In this document: positions 1-9,225 of the stretch, in pieces
Numbering within the stretch: position 1 is the stretch's first letter
How the letters are laid out: each line of letters begins with the position of its first letter
Assembly: GCF_029846715.1 (NCBI RefSeq)
Contig: NZ_JARVWW010000003.1
Location: 62,001 to 126,000, forward strand
DNA length: 64,000 bases
Direction: 5' to 3'
Source of the DNA: Bradyrhizobium nivariense
GTDB lineage: Bacteria > Pseudomonadota > Alphaproteobacteria > Rhizobiales > Xanthobacteraceae
The notes under the pieces: model-generated
What the model was told of the DNA's origin: nothing
Database searches by the model: none
What the model saw: only the letters and a program-made list of their open reading frames with translations
Program-made: the position numbers and the translations under genes

Positions 1-1046
1 GCGTCTGGGGCGGTCCGCGCCGGGTCTACGCGTCGTTCAAGTTCTTCCTCTACACGCTGCTCGGCTCGGTCCTGATGCTGCTTGCCATCATGGCGCTGTA
101 CTGGAACGGCGGCACCACCGACATCCCGACCCTGATGCACACCGCCGTGCCGCGCTCGTTGCAGACCTGGGCGTGGCTTGCCTTCTTCGCCTCGTTCGCG
201 GTGAAGATGCCGATGTGGCCGGTGCACACCTGGCTCCCCGACGCACACGTCGAGGCGCCGACCGCGGGCTCCGTGGTCCTCGCCGCGATCCTCTTGAAGA
301 TGGGCGGCTACGGCTTCCTGCGCTTCTCGCTGCCGATGTTCCCGCTGGCCTCGCACGACTTCGCGCCACTGATCTTCACGCTTTCGGCCATCGCCATCAT
401 CTACACCTCGCTGGTGGCCTTGATGCAGGAGGACATGAAGAAGCTGATCGCGTACTCGTCGGTGGCGCATATGGGCTTCGTCACCATGGGTATCTTCGCC
501 GGCACCATGCAGGGCGTCGCGGGCGGTGTGTTCCAGATGATCTCGCACGGCATCGTGTCGGGCGCGCTGTTCCTCTGCGTCGGCATCGTCTACGACCGCA
601 TGCACACCCGCGACATCGCGGCCTATGGCGGCCTCGTCAACCGGATGCCGCTCTACGCGCTGACCTTCATGATCTTCACCATGGCCAATGTCGGTCTGCC
701 CGGCACATCCGGCTTCGTCGGCGAGTTCATGACGCTGCTCGGCACCTTCAAGGTCTCGATCCCGACCGCGTTCTTCGCCACCTTCGGCGTGATCCTGTCG
801 GCCTGCTACGCGCTGTGGCTCTACCGCAAGGTCGTGTTCGGGGTGCTGGTCAAGCCGTCGCTGATGAGCATGAAGGATCTCACCTTGCGTGAGTGCCTGA
901 CGCTGTTCCCGCTGATCGCGCTGACGATCCTGTTCGGCATCTACCCGAAGCCGGTGCTCGACATGTCGGCGGCCTCGGTCCAGCAACTCGTCAACAATTA
1001 CAACACCGCTGTGACGGCCGTGAAGGCCGCCGCACTGCTCCAGTGA
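1..1046 (+). CDS. nuoM: NADH-quinone oxidoreductase subunit M (5' partial)
   Basis: Membrane subunit of respiratory complex I, one of the antiporter-like proton-pumping subunits. The reading frame is open from base 3, so the N-terminal third lies outside the window; about 347 residues are visible. Conserved NuoM segments are present: [13 protein letters not shown], and the lysine-bearing [15 protein letters not shown] of a proton-channel transmembrane helix. Many hydrophobic helices follow. nuoN starts 22 bases after the stop, as expected for the end of a nuo operon. Assignment is from family recognition and gene order. Confidence 0.96.
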   Translation, partial: VWGGPRRVYASFKFFLYTLLGSVLMLLAIMALYWNGGTTDIPTLMHTAVPRSLQTWAWLAFFASFAVKMPMWPVHTWLPDAHVEAPTAGSVVLAAILLKMGGYGFLRFSLPMFPLASHDFAPLIFTLSAIAIIYTSLVALMQEDMKKLIAYSSVAHMGFVTMGIFAGTMQGVAGGVFQMISHGIVSGALFLCVGIVYDRMHTRDIAAYGGLVNRMPLYALTFMIFTMANVGLPGTSGFVGEFMTLLGTFKVSIPTAFFATFGVILSACYALWLYRKVVFGVLVKPSLMSMKDLTLRECLTLFPLIALTILFGIYPKPVLDMSAASVQQLVNNYNTAVTAVKAAALLQ

Positions 1047-1068
1047 GCGGGCAGGTCAGGATATCGCC

Positions 1069-2505
1069 ATGAGCTTTGAGACTGCAGGTTATCAACTGGC
1101 GCCGGTGCTGCCCGAGCTCGTGCTCGCGGTCGGGGCCATGGCCCTGCTGATGCTGGGCGCCTATCGCGGGCAGGAGACGACCAAGACGGTCACGACGCTT
1201 GCGGTCCTGCTTCTGATCGTGGTCGGCGTGCTCGAATACATGCTGCCCGCGGGCAAGCAGGTGACCTTCGGCGGCAGCTTCATCGTCGACGACTTTGCCC
1301 GCTTCATGAAGATCCTGGCCCTGATCGGTTCGGCGGTGACGCTGGTGCTGTCGACCGAGTTCCTGTCGGATCCGTCGCGCCGCATCTTCGAGTACGCGAT
1401 CCTGGTGCTGCTCTCGACGCTCGGCATGATGGTGCTGATCTCGGCCGGCGATTTGATCTCGCTCTATCTCGGCCTCGAATTGATGTCGCTGGCGCTCTAC
1501 GTCGTGGCGACCTCGAACCGCGACAACGCCAAATCGACCGAAGCCGGCTTGAAGTATTTCGTGCTCGGCGCGCTGTCCTCGGGCATGCTGCTCTACGGCT
1601 CCTCGCTGATCTACGGCTTCACCGGCACTGTCGCATTCACCGGCATCGCGGCGGCCGCGACGGTCTCGAATGTCGGCCTTGTTTTCGGTCTGGTGTTCCT
1701 GCTCGCCGGCCTCTGCTTCAAGGTCTCGGCCGTGCCGTTCCATATGTGGACGCCTGACGTCTACGAAGGCGCGCCCACACCGGTCACCGCCTTCTTCGCT
1801 TCGGCGCCGAAAGTCGCCGCGCTCGCGGTCTTTACCCGCGTCACGCTCACCGCATTCCCCGGCATCGTCTCGCAGTGGCAGCAGATCCTGGTGTTCGTGG
1901 CGATTGCCTCGATGGTGCTGGGTTCGTTCGCCGCGATCGGCCAGAGCAACATCAAGCGCCTGATGGCCTATTCCTCGATCGGCCACATGGGCTTTGCCCT
2001 GGTCGGCCTCGCCGCCGGTACCGTCGAGGGCGCGCAGGGCGTGCTGATGTACATCGTGATCTATGTCGCGATGACGCTCGGCTCGTTCTCGGTCATCCTC
2101 GCGATGAAGCGCAACGGCCAGCCGGTCGAGCGGATCAGCGATTTCGCCGGTCTGTCGCGGACCAATCCGCTGCTCGCCTTCATGTTCGCGATGCTGCTGT
2201 TCTCGCTCGCCGGCATCCCGCCGCTCGCCGGCTTCTTCGCCAAATGGTACGTCTTCGTCGCCGCCATCAAGGCCAATTTGTTCACGCTCGCCGTGGTCGG
2301 CGTGCTCTCCAGCGTGGTCGGGGCCTACTACTATCTCACCATCGTCAAGACGATGTATTTCGACGAGCCGGCCGGGCAGGTCGATCCTGTCAGGGTCGAG
2401 GTGCGGACGGTACTGGCGGTCGCGGGCCTGTTCAACATTCTGTTTGCGCTGTTCGCGGGCCCGGTGGTGAGCGTCGCCTCCGCCGCGGCAAAGTCGCTGT
2501 TCTAG
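1069..2505 (+). CDS. nuoN: NADH-quinone oxidoreductase subunit N
   Basis: Last subunit of complex I (478 aa, normal length); a polytopic inner-membrane protein that moves protons. Visible family features include SLYLGLELMSLALYV, the KYFVLGALSSG segment, PFHMWTPDVYEGAPTPVTAF, and the lysine helix IKRLMAYSSIGHMGF. The ATG at 1069 gives the usual short first helix (ETAGYQLAPVLPEL). birA starts one base after the nuoN stop, so the downstream genes are probably co-transcribed with the nuo operon. Confidence 0.97.
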   Translation: MSFETAGYQLAPVLPELVLAVGAMALLMLGAYRGQETTKTVTTLAVLLLIVVGVLEYMLPAGKQVTFGGSFIVDDFARFMKILALIGSAVTLVLSTEFLSDPSRRIFEYAILVLLSTLGMMVLISAGDLISLYLGLELMSLALYVVATSNRDNAKSTEAGLKYFVLGALSSGMLLYGSSLIYGFTGTVAFTGIAAAATVSNVGLVFGLVFLLAGLCFKVSAVPFHMWTPDVYEGAPTPVTAFFASAPKVAALAVFTRVTLTAFPGIVSQWQQILVFVAIASMVLGSFAAIGQSNIKRLMAYSSIGHMGFALVGLAAGTVEGAQGVLMYIVIYVAMTLGSFSVILAMKRNGQPVERISDFAGLSRTNPLLAFMFAMLLFSLAGIPPLAGFFAKWYVFVAAIKANLFTLAVVGVLSSVVGAYYYLTIVKTMYFDEPAGQVDPVRVEVRTVLAVAGLFNILFALFAGPVVSVASAAAKSLF

Positions 2506-2506
2506 G

Positions 2507-3313
2507 ATGGCATTCGCGCTCGGTCCTCGCGCATCGTCGGCGGGCTACAAGCTCGCAGCTTTCGAACGGACCGGCTCGACCAATACCGAGGCGATCGAGC
2601 GCGCGAGGAGCGGCGAACGTGGCCCGATGTGGTTCGTGACATCGGAGCAGACCGCCGGCCGTGGCCGCCGCCAGCGCGCCTGGATCGCACCAAAGGGTAA
2701 CCTTGCCGCCAGCGTCCTCGAAGTCCTGGACGTCGCCCCTTCTGTCGCCGCGACGATCGGCTTTGCGGCCGGGCTGGCCGAGGAGGCCGCGCTGGAGAAG
2801 GTCAGCCTGGAGGCTGCACTGCGCCTCGGCGAGGGCCGTCCCCGCTACGCCCTGAAATGGCCGAACGACGTGCTTGCCGGCGGCAAGAAGCTGGTCGGTA
2901 TCGGCCTGGAGGCCGAAGCCATCGGCGAACGCCTTGCCATCGTCGTCGGCATCGGCACCAACGTCGTCGCCGCGCCCGAGGGCACGCCGACGCCTGCGGT
3001 GTCGCTTGCTGCGCTCGGCGTCCAGATCAGCGCGGAGGAGCTGTTCTCCGCGTTGTCGGACGCCTGGGTGGAGTTCCGCGGCATCTGGGACAATGGTCGC
3101 GGCTTCGCCGAGATCCGCAAGCTGTGGCTGGAGCGCGCCGCCGGCCTCGGCGAGCGGGTCGCGATCCACACGGGAGTGACGACGCTGGAAGGCATTTTTG
3201 ACACGATCGACGACACCGGCTGCCTGATCGTCCGCACCGCGGAGGGCCGGCGCGTGCCGGTGGCCGCGGGCGAGGTGTTCTTCGGCACGGCCGCCTCCGT
3301 GGGAGCTGCGTGA
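2507..3313 (+). CDS. birA: Biotin--[acetyl-CoA-carboxylase] ligase
   Basis: Attaches biotin to carrier domains of biotin-dependent carboxylases in two steps via biotinyl-AMP. The biotin/ATP-binding loop appears as GRGRRQRAW, followed by the core KWPNDVLAGGKKLVGIGLE. At 268 aa it starts directly with the catalytic domain and has no N-terminal helix-turn-helix, so it is a group I ligase that is not expected to repress bio genes as E. coli BirA does. It lies one base after nuoN, and its stop codon overlaps the start of ribonuclease J (TGATG), pointing to translational coupling. Confidence 0.93.
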   Translation: MAFALGPRASSAGYKLAAFERTGSTNTEAIERARSGERGPMWFVTSEQTAGRGRRQRAWIAPKGNLAASVLEVLDVAPSVAATIGFAAGLAEEAALEKVSLEAALRLGEGRPRYALKWPNDVLAGGKKLVGIGLEAEAIGERLAIVVGIGTNVVAAPEGTPTPAVSLAALGVQISAEELFSALSDAWVEFRGIWDNGRGFAEIRKLWLERAAGLGERVAIHTGVTTLEGIFDTIDDTGCLIVRTAEGRRVPVAAGEVFFGTAASVGAA

Positions 3314-4983
3314 TGGCGAAGCCTGAAGAACTGGTATTTGCGCCGCTTGGCGGCGTCGGCGAGATCGGCATGAACCTGTCGATCTACGGCCTCGGCAACC
3401 GCCAGCAGCGCGCCTGGCTGGCGATCGATCTCGGCGTCTCCTTTGGCGACGAGGAGCATCTGCCGGGCATCGACCTGATCATGCCCGACATCAGCTTCCT
3501 GGAGAAGGAACGCAAGAACCTGATGGGCCTGGTGCTGACCCACGCCCATGAGGACCATTTCGGCGCCATCATCGACCTGTGGCCGAAGCTGAAATGCCCG
3601 ATCTATGCGACGCAGTTCAGTGCCGCGCTGTTCGAGGCCAAGTGCGCCGCCGAGCGCAATGCGCCGAAGATCTCGGTGACGGTGGTGCCGTCAGGCGGGC
3701 GCGTCGATATCGGCCCGTTCAACGTCGAGTTCATCCCCGTCGCGCATTCGATTCCGGAGTCGCATGCGTTGGCGATTCACACCGAAGTCGGCACGGTGCT
3801 GCACACCGGCGACTGGAAGATCGATCCGACCCCGATCATCGGCCGCCCGACTGACGAAAAGCGGCTGCGCGAGCTGGGCGACCAGGGCCTGCTCGCCTTG
3901 ATCGGCGATTCCACCAACGCCGTGCGCGACGGCCGCTCGCCCTCGGAAGCCGAGGTGGCCAGATCCATTACCGAGATCGTCAAGGCCGCCAAGGGCCGCG
4001 TCGCAGTCACGACCTTTGCCTCCAATGTCGCGCGCCTCAAGGCCGTCGCCATCGCTGCGAAGGCCGCCGACCGTGAGGTCGTCGTGGTGGGCCGCGCCAT
4101 GGAGCGCGTGGTGCAGGTCGCGCGCGAGACCGGCTATCTCGACGGCGTGCAGAGTTTCCGTTCCCCCGAGGTCTACGGTCATCTGCCGCAGGACAAGGTG
4201 CTGGCGCTCTGCACCGGCAGCCAGGGCGAGCCGCGTGCCGCGCTGGCGCGCATCGCCAATGACGACCATCCCGAGATCACGCTCAACCGCGGCGACAGCG
4301 TGATCTTCTCCTCGCGCACCATTCCCGGCAACGAGAAGGCGGTCGGCGCAATTATCAATGGCCTGGTTTTACAGGGTGTGGAGGTCATCACCGACCGCGA
4401 CCATCTGGTCCATGTCTCCGGTCATCCCCGCCGCGACGAATTGCGCGACATGATCGCCTGGACCAGGCCGCAGCTCCTGATCCCCGTCCATGGCGAGGCC
4501 CTGCACCTCAACGAGCACGCCAAGCTCGCGCGCGCCGCCGGCGTGCCGCGCGTGCTGGTCTGCCGCAACGGCGATCTCGTCAAGCTCGGCCCCGGCGATC
4601 CCGGCATCATTGGGCAAGTGCCTGCGGGCCGTCTCTACAAGGACGGCACGATTCTGGAGGACTCCAAGTCCCGCGCGGTGATCGAGCGGCGCCGCTTGGC
4701 CTTCTCCGGCTGCGCCTTCGTCGCCATCGCCATGACGCAGCAGGGCGAACTCGTCGACGATCCCGAGGTCGATCTGATCGGCATCCCCGAGAAGAACAAA
4801 GCGGGCGAGCCCTTCGACGACCTCGTCTTCGACGCCGTGGTCTCCACCATCGAAGGTCTGCCGAAGGCGCGCCGTCGCGACGCGGATGCGCTGGCGGAGT
4901 CGGTGCGACGCGCCGTCCGCTCCGTGATCAACGAACATTGGGGTAAAAAGCCCCCCTGTCTGGTACACGTCCTGACAGTCTAA
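3313..4983 (+). CDS. rnj: Ribonuclease J
   Basis: Metallo-beta-lactamase/beta-CASP exo- and endoribonuclease for RNA processing and turnover in the cytoplasm. The metal-binding motif HAHEDHFGAI sits near residue 78, and further metal and RNA-binding motifs follow (GDSTNA, the beta-CASP region, and VHVSGHPRRDEL near 375). Length is 556 aa from ATG 3313, typical for alphaproteobacteria. A GTG at 3310 would add one residue; ATG 3313 overlaps the birA stop and is preferred. A palindromic repeat lies 5 bases after the stop. Confidence 0.95.
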   Translation: MAKPEELVFAPLGGVGEIGMNLSIYGLGNRQQRAWLAIDLGVSFGDEEHLPGIDLIMPDISFLEKERKNLMGLVLTHAHEDHFGAIIDLWPKLKCPIYATQFSAALFEAKCAAERNAPKISVTVVPSGGRVDIGPFNVEFIPVAHSIPESHALAIHTEVGTVLHTGDWKIDPTPIIGRPTDEKRLRELGDQGLLALIGDSTNAVRDGRSPSEAEVARSITEIVKAAKGRVAVTTFASNVARLKAVAIAAKAADREVVVVGRAMERVVQVARETGYLDGVQSFRSPEVYGHLPQDKVLALCTGSQGEPRAALARIANDDHPEITLNRGDSVIFSSRTIPGNEKAVGAIINGLVLQGVEVITDRDHLVHVSGHPRRDELRDMIAWTRPQLLIPVHGEALHLNEHAKLARAAGVPRVLVCRNGDLVKLGPGDPGIIGQVPAGRLYKDGTILEDSKSRAVIERRRLAFSGCAFVAIAMTQQGELVDDPEVDLIGIPEKNKAGEPFDDLVFDAVVSTIEGLPKARRRDADALAESVRRAVRSVINEHWGKKPPCLVHVLTV

Positions 4984-4987
4984 TTTG

Positions 4988-5034
4988 GGCGTGATCTTTT
5001 CGGAAAACCGCTTCACACTTTTCCGGATCGTGCC
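4988..5034 (+). repeat. REP-like palindromic intergenic repeat, copy A
   Basis: A 47-bp imperfect palindrome between rnj and mce. The outer arms read GGCGTGATC and GGATCGTGCC, with inner arms TTTTCGGAAAA and TTTTCCGG. The same unit recurs at 56618-56663 and, inverted, at 63439-63484. All three copies sit between co-directional genes shortly after a stop codon. It would form a hairpin in the transcript but has no U-tract. Confidence 0.8.
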
Positions 5035-5050
5035 CTAAGGGAGAAGAAAC

Positions 5051-5455
5051 ATGCTGGGCCGGCTCAACCATGTCGCGATCGCGACCAAGGACGCCGTCAA
5101 GGCCGCCAGGATCTATGGCGCCGCATTCGGGGCCCAGATCTCGGAGGCCGTCGCGCTGCCCGAGCATGGCGTCACCACCGTGTTCGCGACGCTGCCCAAC
5201 ACCAAGATCGAGTTCATCGAGCCGCTCGGCGAGGCCTCGCCGATCGCAAAGTTCCTCGACCGCAATGCCGACGGCGGTATCCACCATGTCTGCTACGAGG
5301 TCGTCGACATCATCGCCTCGCGCGACACGCTGGTGAAGGAGGGCGCGCGGGTGCTCGGCGACGGCGTGCCGAAGATCGGCGCCCACGGCAAGCCGGTGCT
5401 GTTCCTGCACCCGAAGGATTTTTCCGGCGCCCTGGTCGAAATCGAGCAGGCGTAA
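5051..5455 (+). CDS. mce: Methylmalonyl-CoA epimerase
   Basis: Interconverts the (R) and (S) epimers of methylmalonyl-CoA in propionyl-CoA catabolism. It is a 134-aa VOC/glyoxalase-fold protein. The first repeat starts LNHVAIATKD (metal His in NHVAIA), the second has GGIHHVCYEV, and the C-terminal KDFSGALVEIEQ supplies the metal-binding Glu. The upstream GGGAGAAGAAAC is a good ribosome site for ATG 5051. DUF1467 follows 9 bases after the stop. Confidence 0.95.
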   Translation: MLGRLNHVAIATKDAVKAARIYGAAFGAQISEAVALPEHGVTTVFATLPNTKIEFIEPLGEASPIAKFLDRNADGGIHHVCYEVVDIIASRDTLVKEGARVLGDGVPKIGAHGKPVLFLHPKDFSGALVEIEQA

Positions 5456-5464
5456 GGCCGCACC

Positions 5465-5740
5465 ATGGCCATCCAGCTCTCGACCGCACTTGCGATCTAC
5501 TTCGTCATCTGGTGGATCGCGCTGTTCCTGACGCTGCCGTTCGGCGTGCGCAGCCAGCACGAGGACGGCGTGGGAGCACCGGGCACCGATCCCGGCGCGC
5601 CGATCCTGACGCGGATGAGAAGCAAGCTGATCTGGACCACGATCATCTCCGCTGTCATCTATGGCCTCGGCATAGCGGCCTACCAGGCCGGCTATCTCTC
5701 GATCGAGCGCCTGTCGAAATTGATGGGCATGCCGTTCTAG
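5465..5740 (+). CDS. DUF1467 family small membrane protein
   Basis: 91 aa with two predicted transmembrane segments: AIYFVIWWIALFLTLPFGV near the N-terminus and LIWTTIISAVIYGLGIAAY after residue 58. The linker carries the family pattern GVRSQHEDG and a PGTDPGAP stretch. No biochemical function is known. Position after mce and the short gap suggest co-transcription. Confidence 0.9.
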   Translation: MAIQLSTALAIYFVIWWIALFLTLPFGVRSQHEDGVGAPGTDPGAPILTRMRSKLIWTTIISAVIYGLGIAAYQAGYLSIERLSKLMGMPF

Positions 5741-5777
5741 ACGTTCTTTGCTAACGATATTGTTTTGGGGGGAACGA

Positions 5778-6125
5778 ATGACTTTTCAGAGGATCGTCAT
5801 CGCGCTTCTGGTGCTGATAGTCGCCGGTCTCGGGGCCGTCGGCTATTTCGAGTGGAAGATGGCTGTGCAGGTGCGCACGCTGAAGGCGTTCGTCGAGGGC
5901 TACGTCTTCAACGAAGCCGTGATGGCCTGCGAGCAGGCCAGGAGCTCCACGCCGTTCAAGTGGAACGGCGGCAAGAGCACCTCAATCATCGGCCTGAACT
6001 CGGTCAAAACAGACAAATACACCGTCAGCGCCAGCTACACGCTGGTGGCGGACAGCGTCTATTGTGATTACGATCCGATCAAAAGAAAGGCCGAGATCGG
6101 CTCGAGCTTCCTGGAGCGGGAGTAA
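5778..6125 (+). CDS. Hypothetical membrane-anchored protein
   Basis: 115 aa; not recognised as a named family. An N-terminal hydrophobic helix (IVIALLVLIVAGLGAVGYF) would anchor it with the rest in the periplasm. The soluble part contains one cysteine (VMACEQA), a variable SSTPFKWNGG stretch and a C-terminal VYCDYDPIKR. ATG 5778 has an adjacent strong G-rich ribosome site (GGGGGGAACGA). An upstream TTG at 5748 would add ten residues and is less likely. Confidence 0.75.
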   Translation: MTFQRIVIALLVLIVAGLGAVGYFEWKMAVQVRTLKAFVEGYVFNEAVMACEQARSSTPFKWNGGKSTSIIGLNSVKTDKYTVSASYTLVADSVYCDYDPIKRKAEIGSSFLERE

Positions 6126-6156
6126 CGATCCGGCCCATACATGGGATGGGATCGTC

Positions 6157-7449
6157 ATGACCGGGGACGGGGCAGGGGACTATCGGATTCTGCATGAGGC
6201 CGACTTGCGGGACTATCTCGCGGGCCAAACGAACCTTGCGGCGCTGCTCGGCGGCGAGCCGGCCTCCTGGTCGATCACCGAAGTCGGCGACGGCAATCTC
6301 AATCTCGTCTTCATCGTCAGGGGCGCGCGCGGCGGCGTCGCCGTGAAGCAGGCGCTGCCCTACGTCCGCCTCGTCGGCGAGAGCTGGCCGCTGCCGCTGT
6401 CCCGGGCCCATTACGAATACCTCGCCTTGTCCCGACAGGCCCAGCTCGCGCCCGGCCTCGTGCCGGCCCTGCTGCATCACAACGCGGCGCTGGCGCTGAC
6501 GGTGATGGAGCTGCTCGAGCCCCACATCATCATGCGCAAGGGGATGGTTGCGGGCACGCACTATCCGCGTTTCGTCGACGACATCACGACCTTCATGGCG
6601 CGAACCCTGTTCTTCACCTCCGATCTCGCACTCTCCGCTGCGGAGAAGAAGGAAGGCATTGCCGCCTTTGCCGGCAACCACGCGCTGTGCAAGATCACCG
6701 AGGATCTGATCTTCACCGATCCCTACCGTATCGCCGAGCAGAACCGCTGGACCGCGCCGCATCTCGATGCGCTCGCCGCAGACCTGCGCGACGACATGGA
6801 ATTGCACGTCGCCATCTCCCGGCTGAAGCTGAAGTTCATGGCAAGCCCCGAAGCGCTGCTCCACGGTGACCTTCACACTGGCTCGATCATGGTCACGGAC
6901 AGCCAGACGCGGGTGATCGACCCGGAATTCGCATTCTACGGCCCGATGGGTTTCGATGTCGGCGCCGTGCTGGCCAACCTCCTGATGGCATATTTTGCCT
7001 CCGCCGGCCACGAGCGCTCACCCGGCGAGCGGCGCGCGTTCGAGGCCTGGGTGCTCCAGACGGTGGAGACTGTGTGGAACGAGTTCGCCCGCAAATTCCT
7101 CGACCTCTGGCGCGCCGGCGCCGCAGGCGATGCCTATCCCGCCTCGCTTTTCGCCGGAGAGAAAGGCGCGGCGCGCCTGGAGGCCGAGCGGCAGGCCTAC
7201 ATGCAGCGCCTGTTCGCAGACGCTATCGGCTTCGCCGCGGCGAAAACCATCCGCCGCATCTTCGGTCTCGCCCATAACATCGACTTCGAGCTGATCGAGG
7301 ATCCGCGCAAGCGGGCGGTGAGCGAAGCACGCGCCGTGAGGCTGGCAAGGACGATGATGCTGGAGACGGGGGCGTTTCCGACCATCGCGGACGTCACCGC
7401 TGCGGCGCGAAAATTGCACGACTGGCAGCCTGGGTTCGCGACCGGCTAG
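6157..7449 (+). CDS. mtnK: S-methyl-5-thioribose kinase
   Basis: Phosphorylates 5-methylthioribose at C1 in methionine salvage. The protein has a choline/aminoglycoside-kinase fold. Motifs: EVGDGNLNLVF (nucleotide loop), catalytic LLHGDLHTGSIMV near residue 235, and metal-binding VIDPEFAFYGPMGFDVG about 15 residues later. All match the MtnK family. Length 430 aa is as expected. ATG 6157 is chosen because the domain starts there (YRILHEADL); the open frame upstream overlaps the preceding gene. The usual partner mtnA is not in the window. Confidence 0.9.
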   Translation: MTGDGAGDYRILHEADLRDYLAGQTNLAALLGGEPASWSITEVGDGNLNLVFIVRGARGGVAVKQALPYVRLVGESWPLPLSRAHYEYLALSRQAQLAPGLVPALLHHNAALALTVMELLEPHIIMRKGMVAGTHYPRFVDDITTFMARTLFFTSDLALSAAEKKEGIAAFAGNHALCKITEDLIFTDPYRIAEQNRWTAPHLDALAADLRDDMELHVAISRLKLKFMASPEALLHGDLHTGSIMVTDSQTRVIDPEFAFYGPMGFDVGAVLANLLMAYFASAGHERSPGERRAFEAWVLQTVETVWNEFARKFLDLWRAGAAGDAYPASLFAGEKGAARLEAERQAYMQRLFADAIGFAAAKTIRRIFGLAHNIDFELIEDPRKRAVSEARAVRLARTMMLETGAFPTIADVTAAARKLHDWQPGFATG

Positions 7450-7581
7450 GGCGCGTACTCACAAATCGGCGGGGCCCGAGCGCTACGCTCGCATACGTCA
7501 ACCCCTCCAAGGTGCTTGCGCTCGACGTGCCGTGGATGGTCAACTCTCAGACCGGAGCACGCCTGTATGGTTGGAGGAAAC

Positions 7582-9171
7582 ATGATCTTCAGGATAGTGG
7601 CGATCGTCGCGGGTTTGGGGCTGGCACTGGCCGCCACGGCGGAGGCCCAGACACCGCGCAAGGGCGGAACCATCCGCATGACCGCGCCCTATGGCTCGAG
7701 TTTCACCAGCCTGGACATTCATACGACACAGCGCGCCCAGGACGAGATTTACGCCAAAGGGCTGCATCGGTCGCTCTACATCTGGGACTCCGCTGCGGGC
7801 AAGCCGGTTCTGGAGCTTGCCAAGGAGGACGTCGTCTCGGGCGGAGGTCTCGTTCACACCTTCAAGCTGCGTGACGACGCCTATTTCCACCATGGTCGCA
7901 AGATGACGGCGGACGACATCATCTGGACCTACAATCGCATCATGGACGGCACCAAGGCCTATCCCGGCGCGCGCTATGTCCGCGTGATCGAGGGCGCGGC
8001 AGCGGTCGAGAAGGGCCAGGCCAAGGACATCTCCGGCCTGAAGAAGATCGACGACTTTACAGTCGAGATGAAGCTGACCGAGAAAGTCGATCCGGGTTTC
8101 TACTTCTGGAACGCGATAACGTCGATCTATCCCGCCGACGAAGCCGCCAAGGAGAGCTTTCTCCAGAAGCCGATCGGGCTTGGGCCCTTCAAATTCGTCG
8201 AGCACGTACCGGGATCGCGCATCGTTCTAGAGCGGTGGGACCGGTTCTACAAGCCCGGCAAGCCCTACGCCGACAAGCTCATCGTGTCGGTCATGGGCGA
8301 GGCCGCGGCACGCGATGTCGCCTTCCGCAACAAGGAGATCGACACCTCGGTGCTGGGGCCGGCGCAGTATGTCGCCTATCAGAACGACGCCGACCTCAAG
8401 GGCACCGTCGTCGAAGTCGCCGAGGTCTTCACCCGCTACATGGGGATGAATCCCGCGTTCAAGCCGTTCGCCGACAAGCGGGTCCGGCAGGCGATCAACC
8501 ATGCGATCGATACCGACCTGATCATCAGCAAGCTGGTCAAGAACAAGGCCTATCGCGCCACCAGCTGGCTGCCACTGACATCTCCCCTCTACGACAAGAC
8601 CATGAAGCCCTACGCCTTCGATCCCGCCAAGGCCAAGCAGCTGCTCGCTGACGCCGGCTATCCCACGGGCTTCGAATTCGAATGGACCACCAGCCAGAAC
8701 GAGAGCTGGGGCCTGCCGATCGTCTCGGCCGTGATCCCGATGCTGGACAAGGTCGGCATCAAGGCGAAGGTCAAGCAGGTCGAGACCGCGGTGTTGGCGG
8801 AGGTGGTTCGCAGCGGCGATTACCAGGCCTTCATCTATTCCCAGGCGAGCGGCCCGGATCCGCAGGCCGCGCTCAAATGCTTCCACTCGGCGACGCCACA
8901 GCCGGCCTGCAACTACATGAACTTCAAAAATGCCGACTTCGACAAGCTGGTCGATGAGGCCGGGCAGGCCGACGATCCAGCCAAGCGCGCCCAGCTGCTG
9001 CAAAAGGCCAACGCGCTCCTCTACGAAGAGGCGCCGGTCTGGTTCTTCAACTACAACAAGGCGGTCATGGCGGTGCAGCCGTGGCTCAAGGGAATTCAGC
9101 TGAACGCGACGGAGTTGACCCATCAGAACGTCGAAGACCTCTGGGTCGACGAGACCTCGCCCGCGAAGTGA
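7582..9171 (+). CDS. Peptide ABC transporter substrate-binding protein
   Basis: Periplasmic solute-binding protein of the DppA/OppA family (SBP_bac_5), 529 aa. The signal peptide ends ...ATAEAQ, followed by the usual KGGTIRM. Family segments include the DDIIWTYNRIMDG region, KKIDDFTVEMKL, and VRQAINHAIDTDLIISKL. ATG 7582 follows GGAGGAAAC and starts exactly at the signal peptide. It begins a five-gene importer: two permeases and two ATPases follow. The substrate (dipeptide, oligopeptide or other) cannot be decided from sequence. Confidence 0.93.
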   Translation: MIFRIVAIVAGLGLALAATAEAQTPRKGGTIRMTAPYGSSFTSLDIHTTQRAQDEIYAKGLHRSLYIWDSAAGKPVLELAKEDVVSGGGLVHTFKLRDDAYFHHGRKMTADDIIWTYNRIMDGTKAYPGARYVRVIEGAAAVEKGQAKDISGLKKIDDFTVEMKLTEKVDPGFYFWNAITSIYPADEAAKESFLQKPIGLGPFKFVEHVPGSRIVLERWDRFYKPGKPYADKLIVSVMGEAAARDVAFRNKEIDTSVLGPAQYVAYQNDADLKGTVVEVAEVFTRYMGMNPAFKPFADKRVRQAINHAIDTDLIISKLVKNKAYRATSWLPLTSPLYDKTMKPYAFDPAKAKQLLADAGYPTGFEFEWTTSQNESWGLPIVSAVIPMLDKVGIKAKVKQVETAVLAEVVRSGDYQAFIYSQASGPDPQAALKCFHSATPQPACNYMNFKNADFDKLVDEAGQADDPAKRAQLLQKANALLYEEAPVWFFNYNKAVMAVQPWLKGIQLNATELTHQNVEDLWVDETSPAK

Positions 9172-9225
9172 CACGCGCTCTCGCGCTCCCTCCATCGCCA
9201 TGATCGGTGGAGGGAGAGAGGAAAA

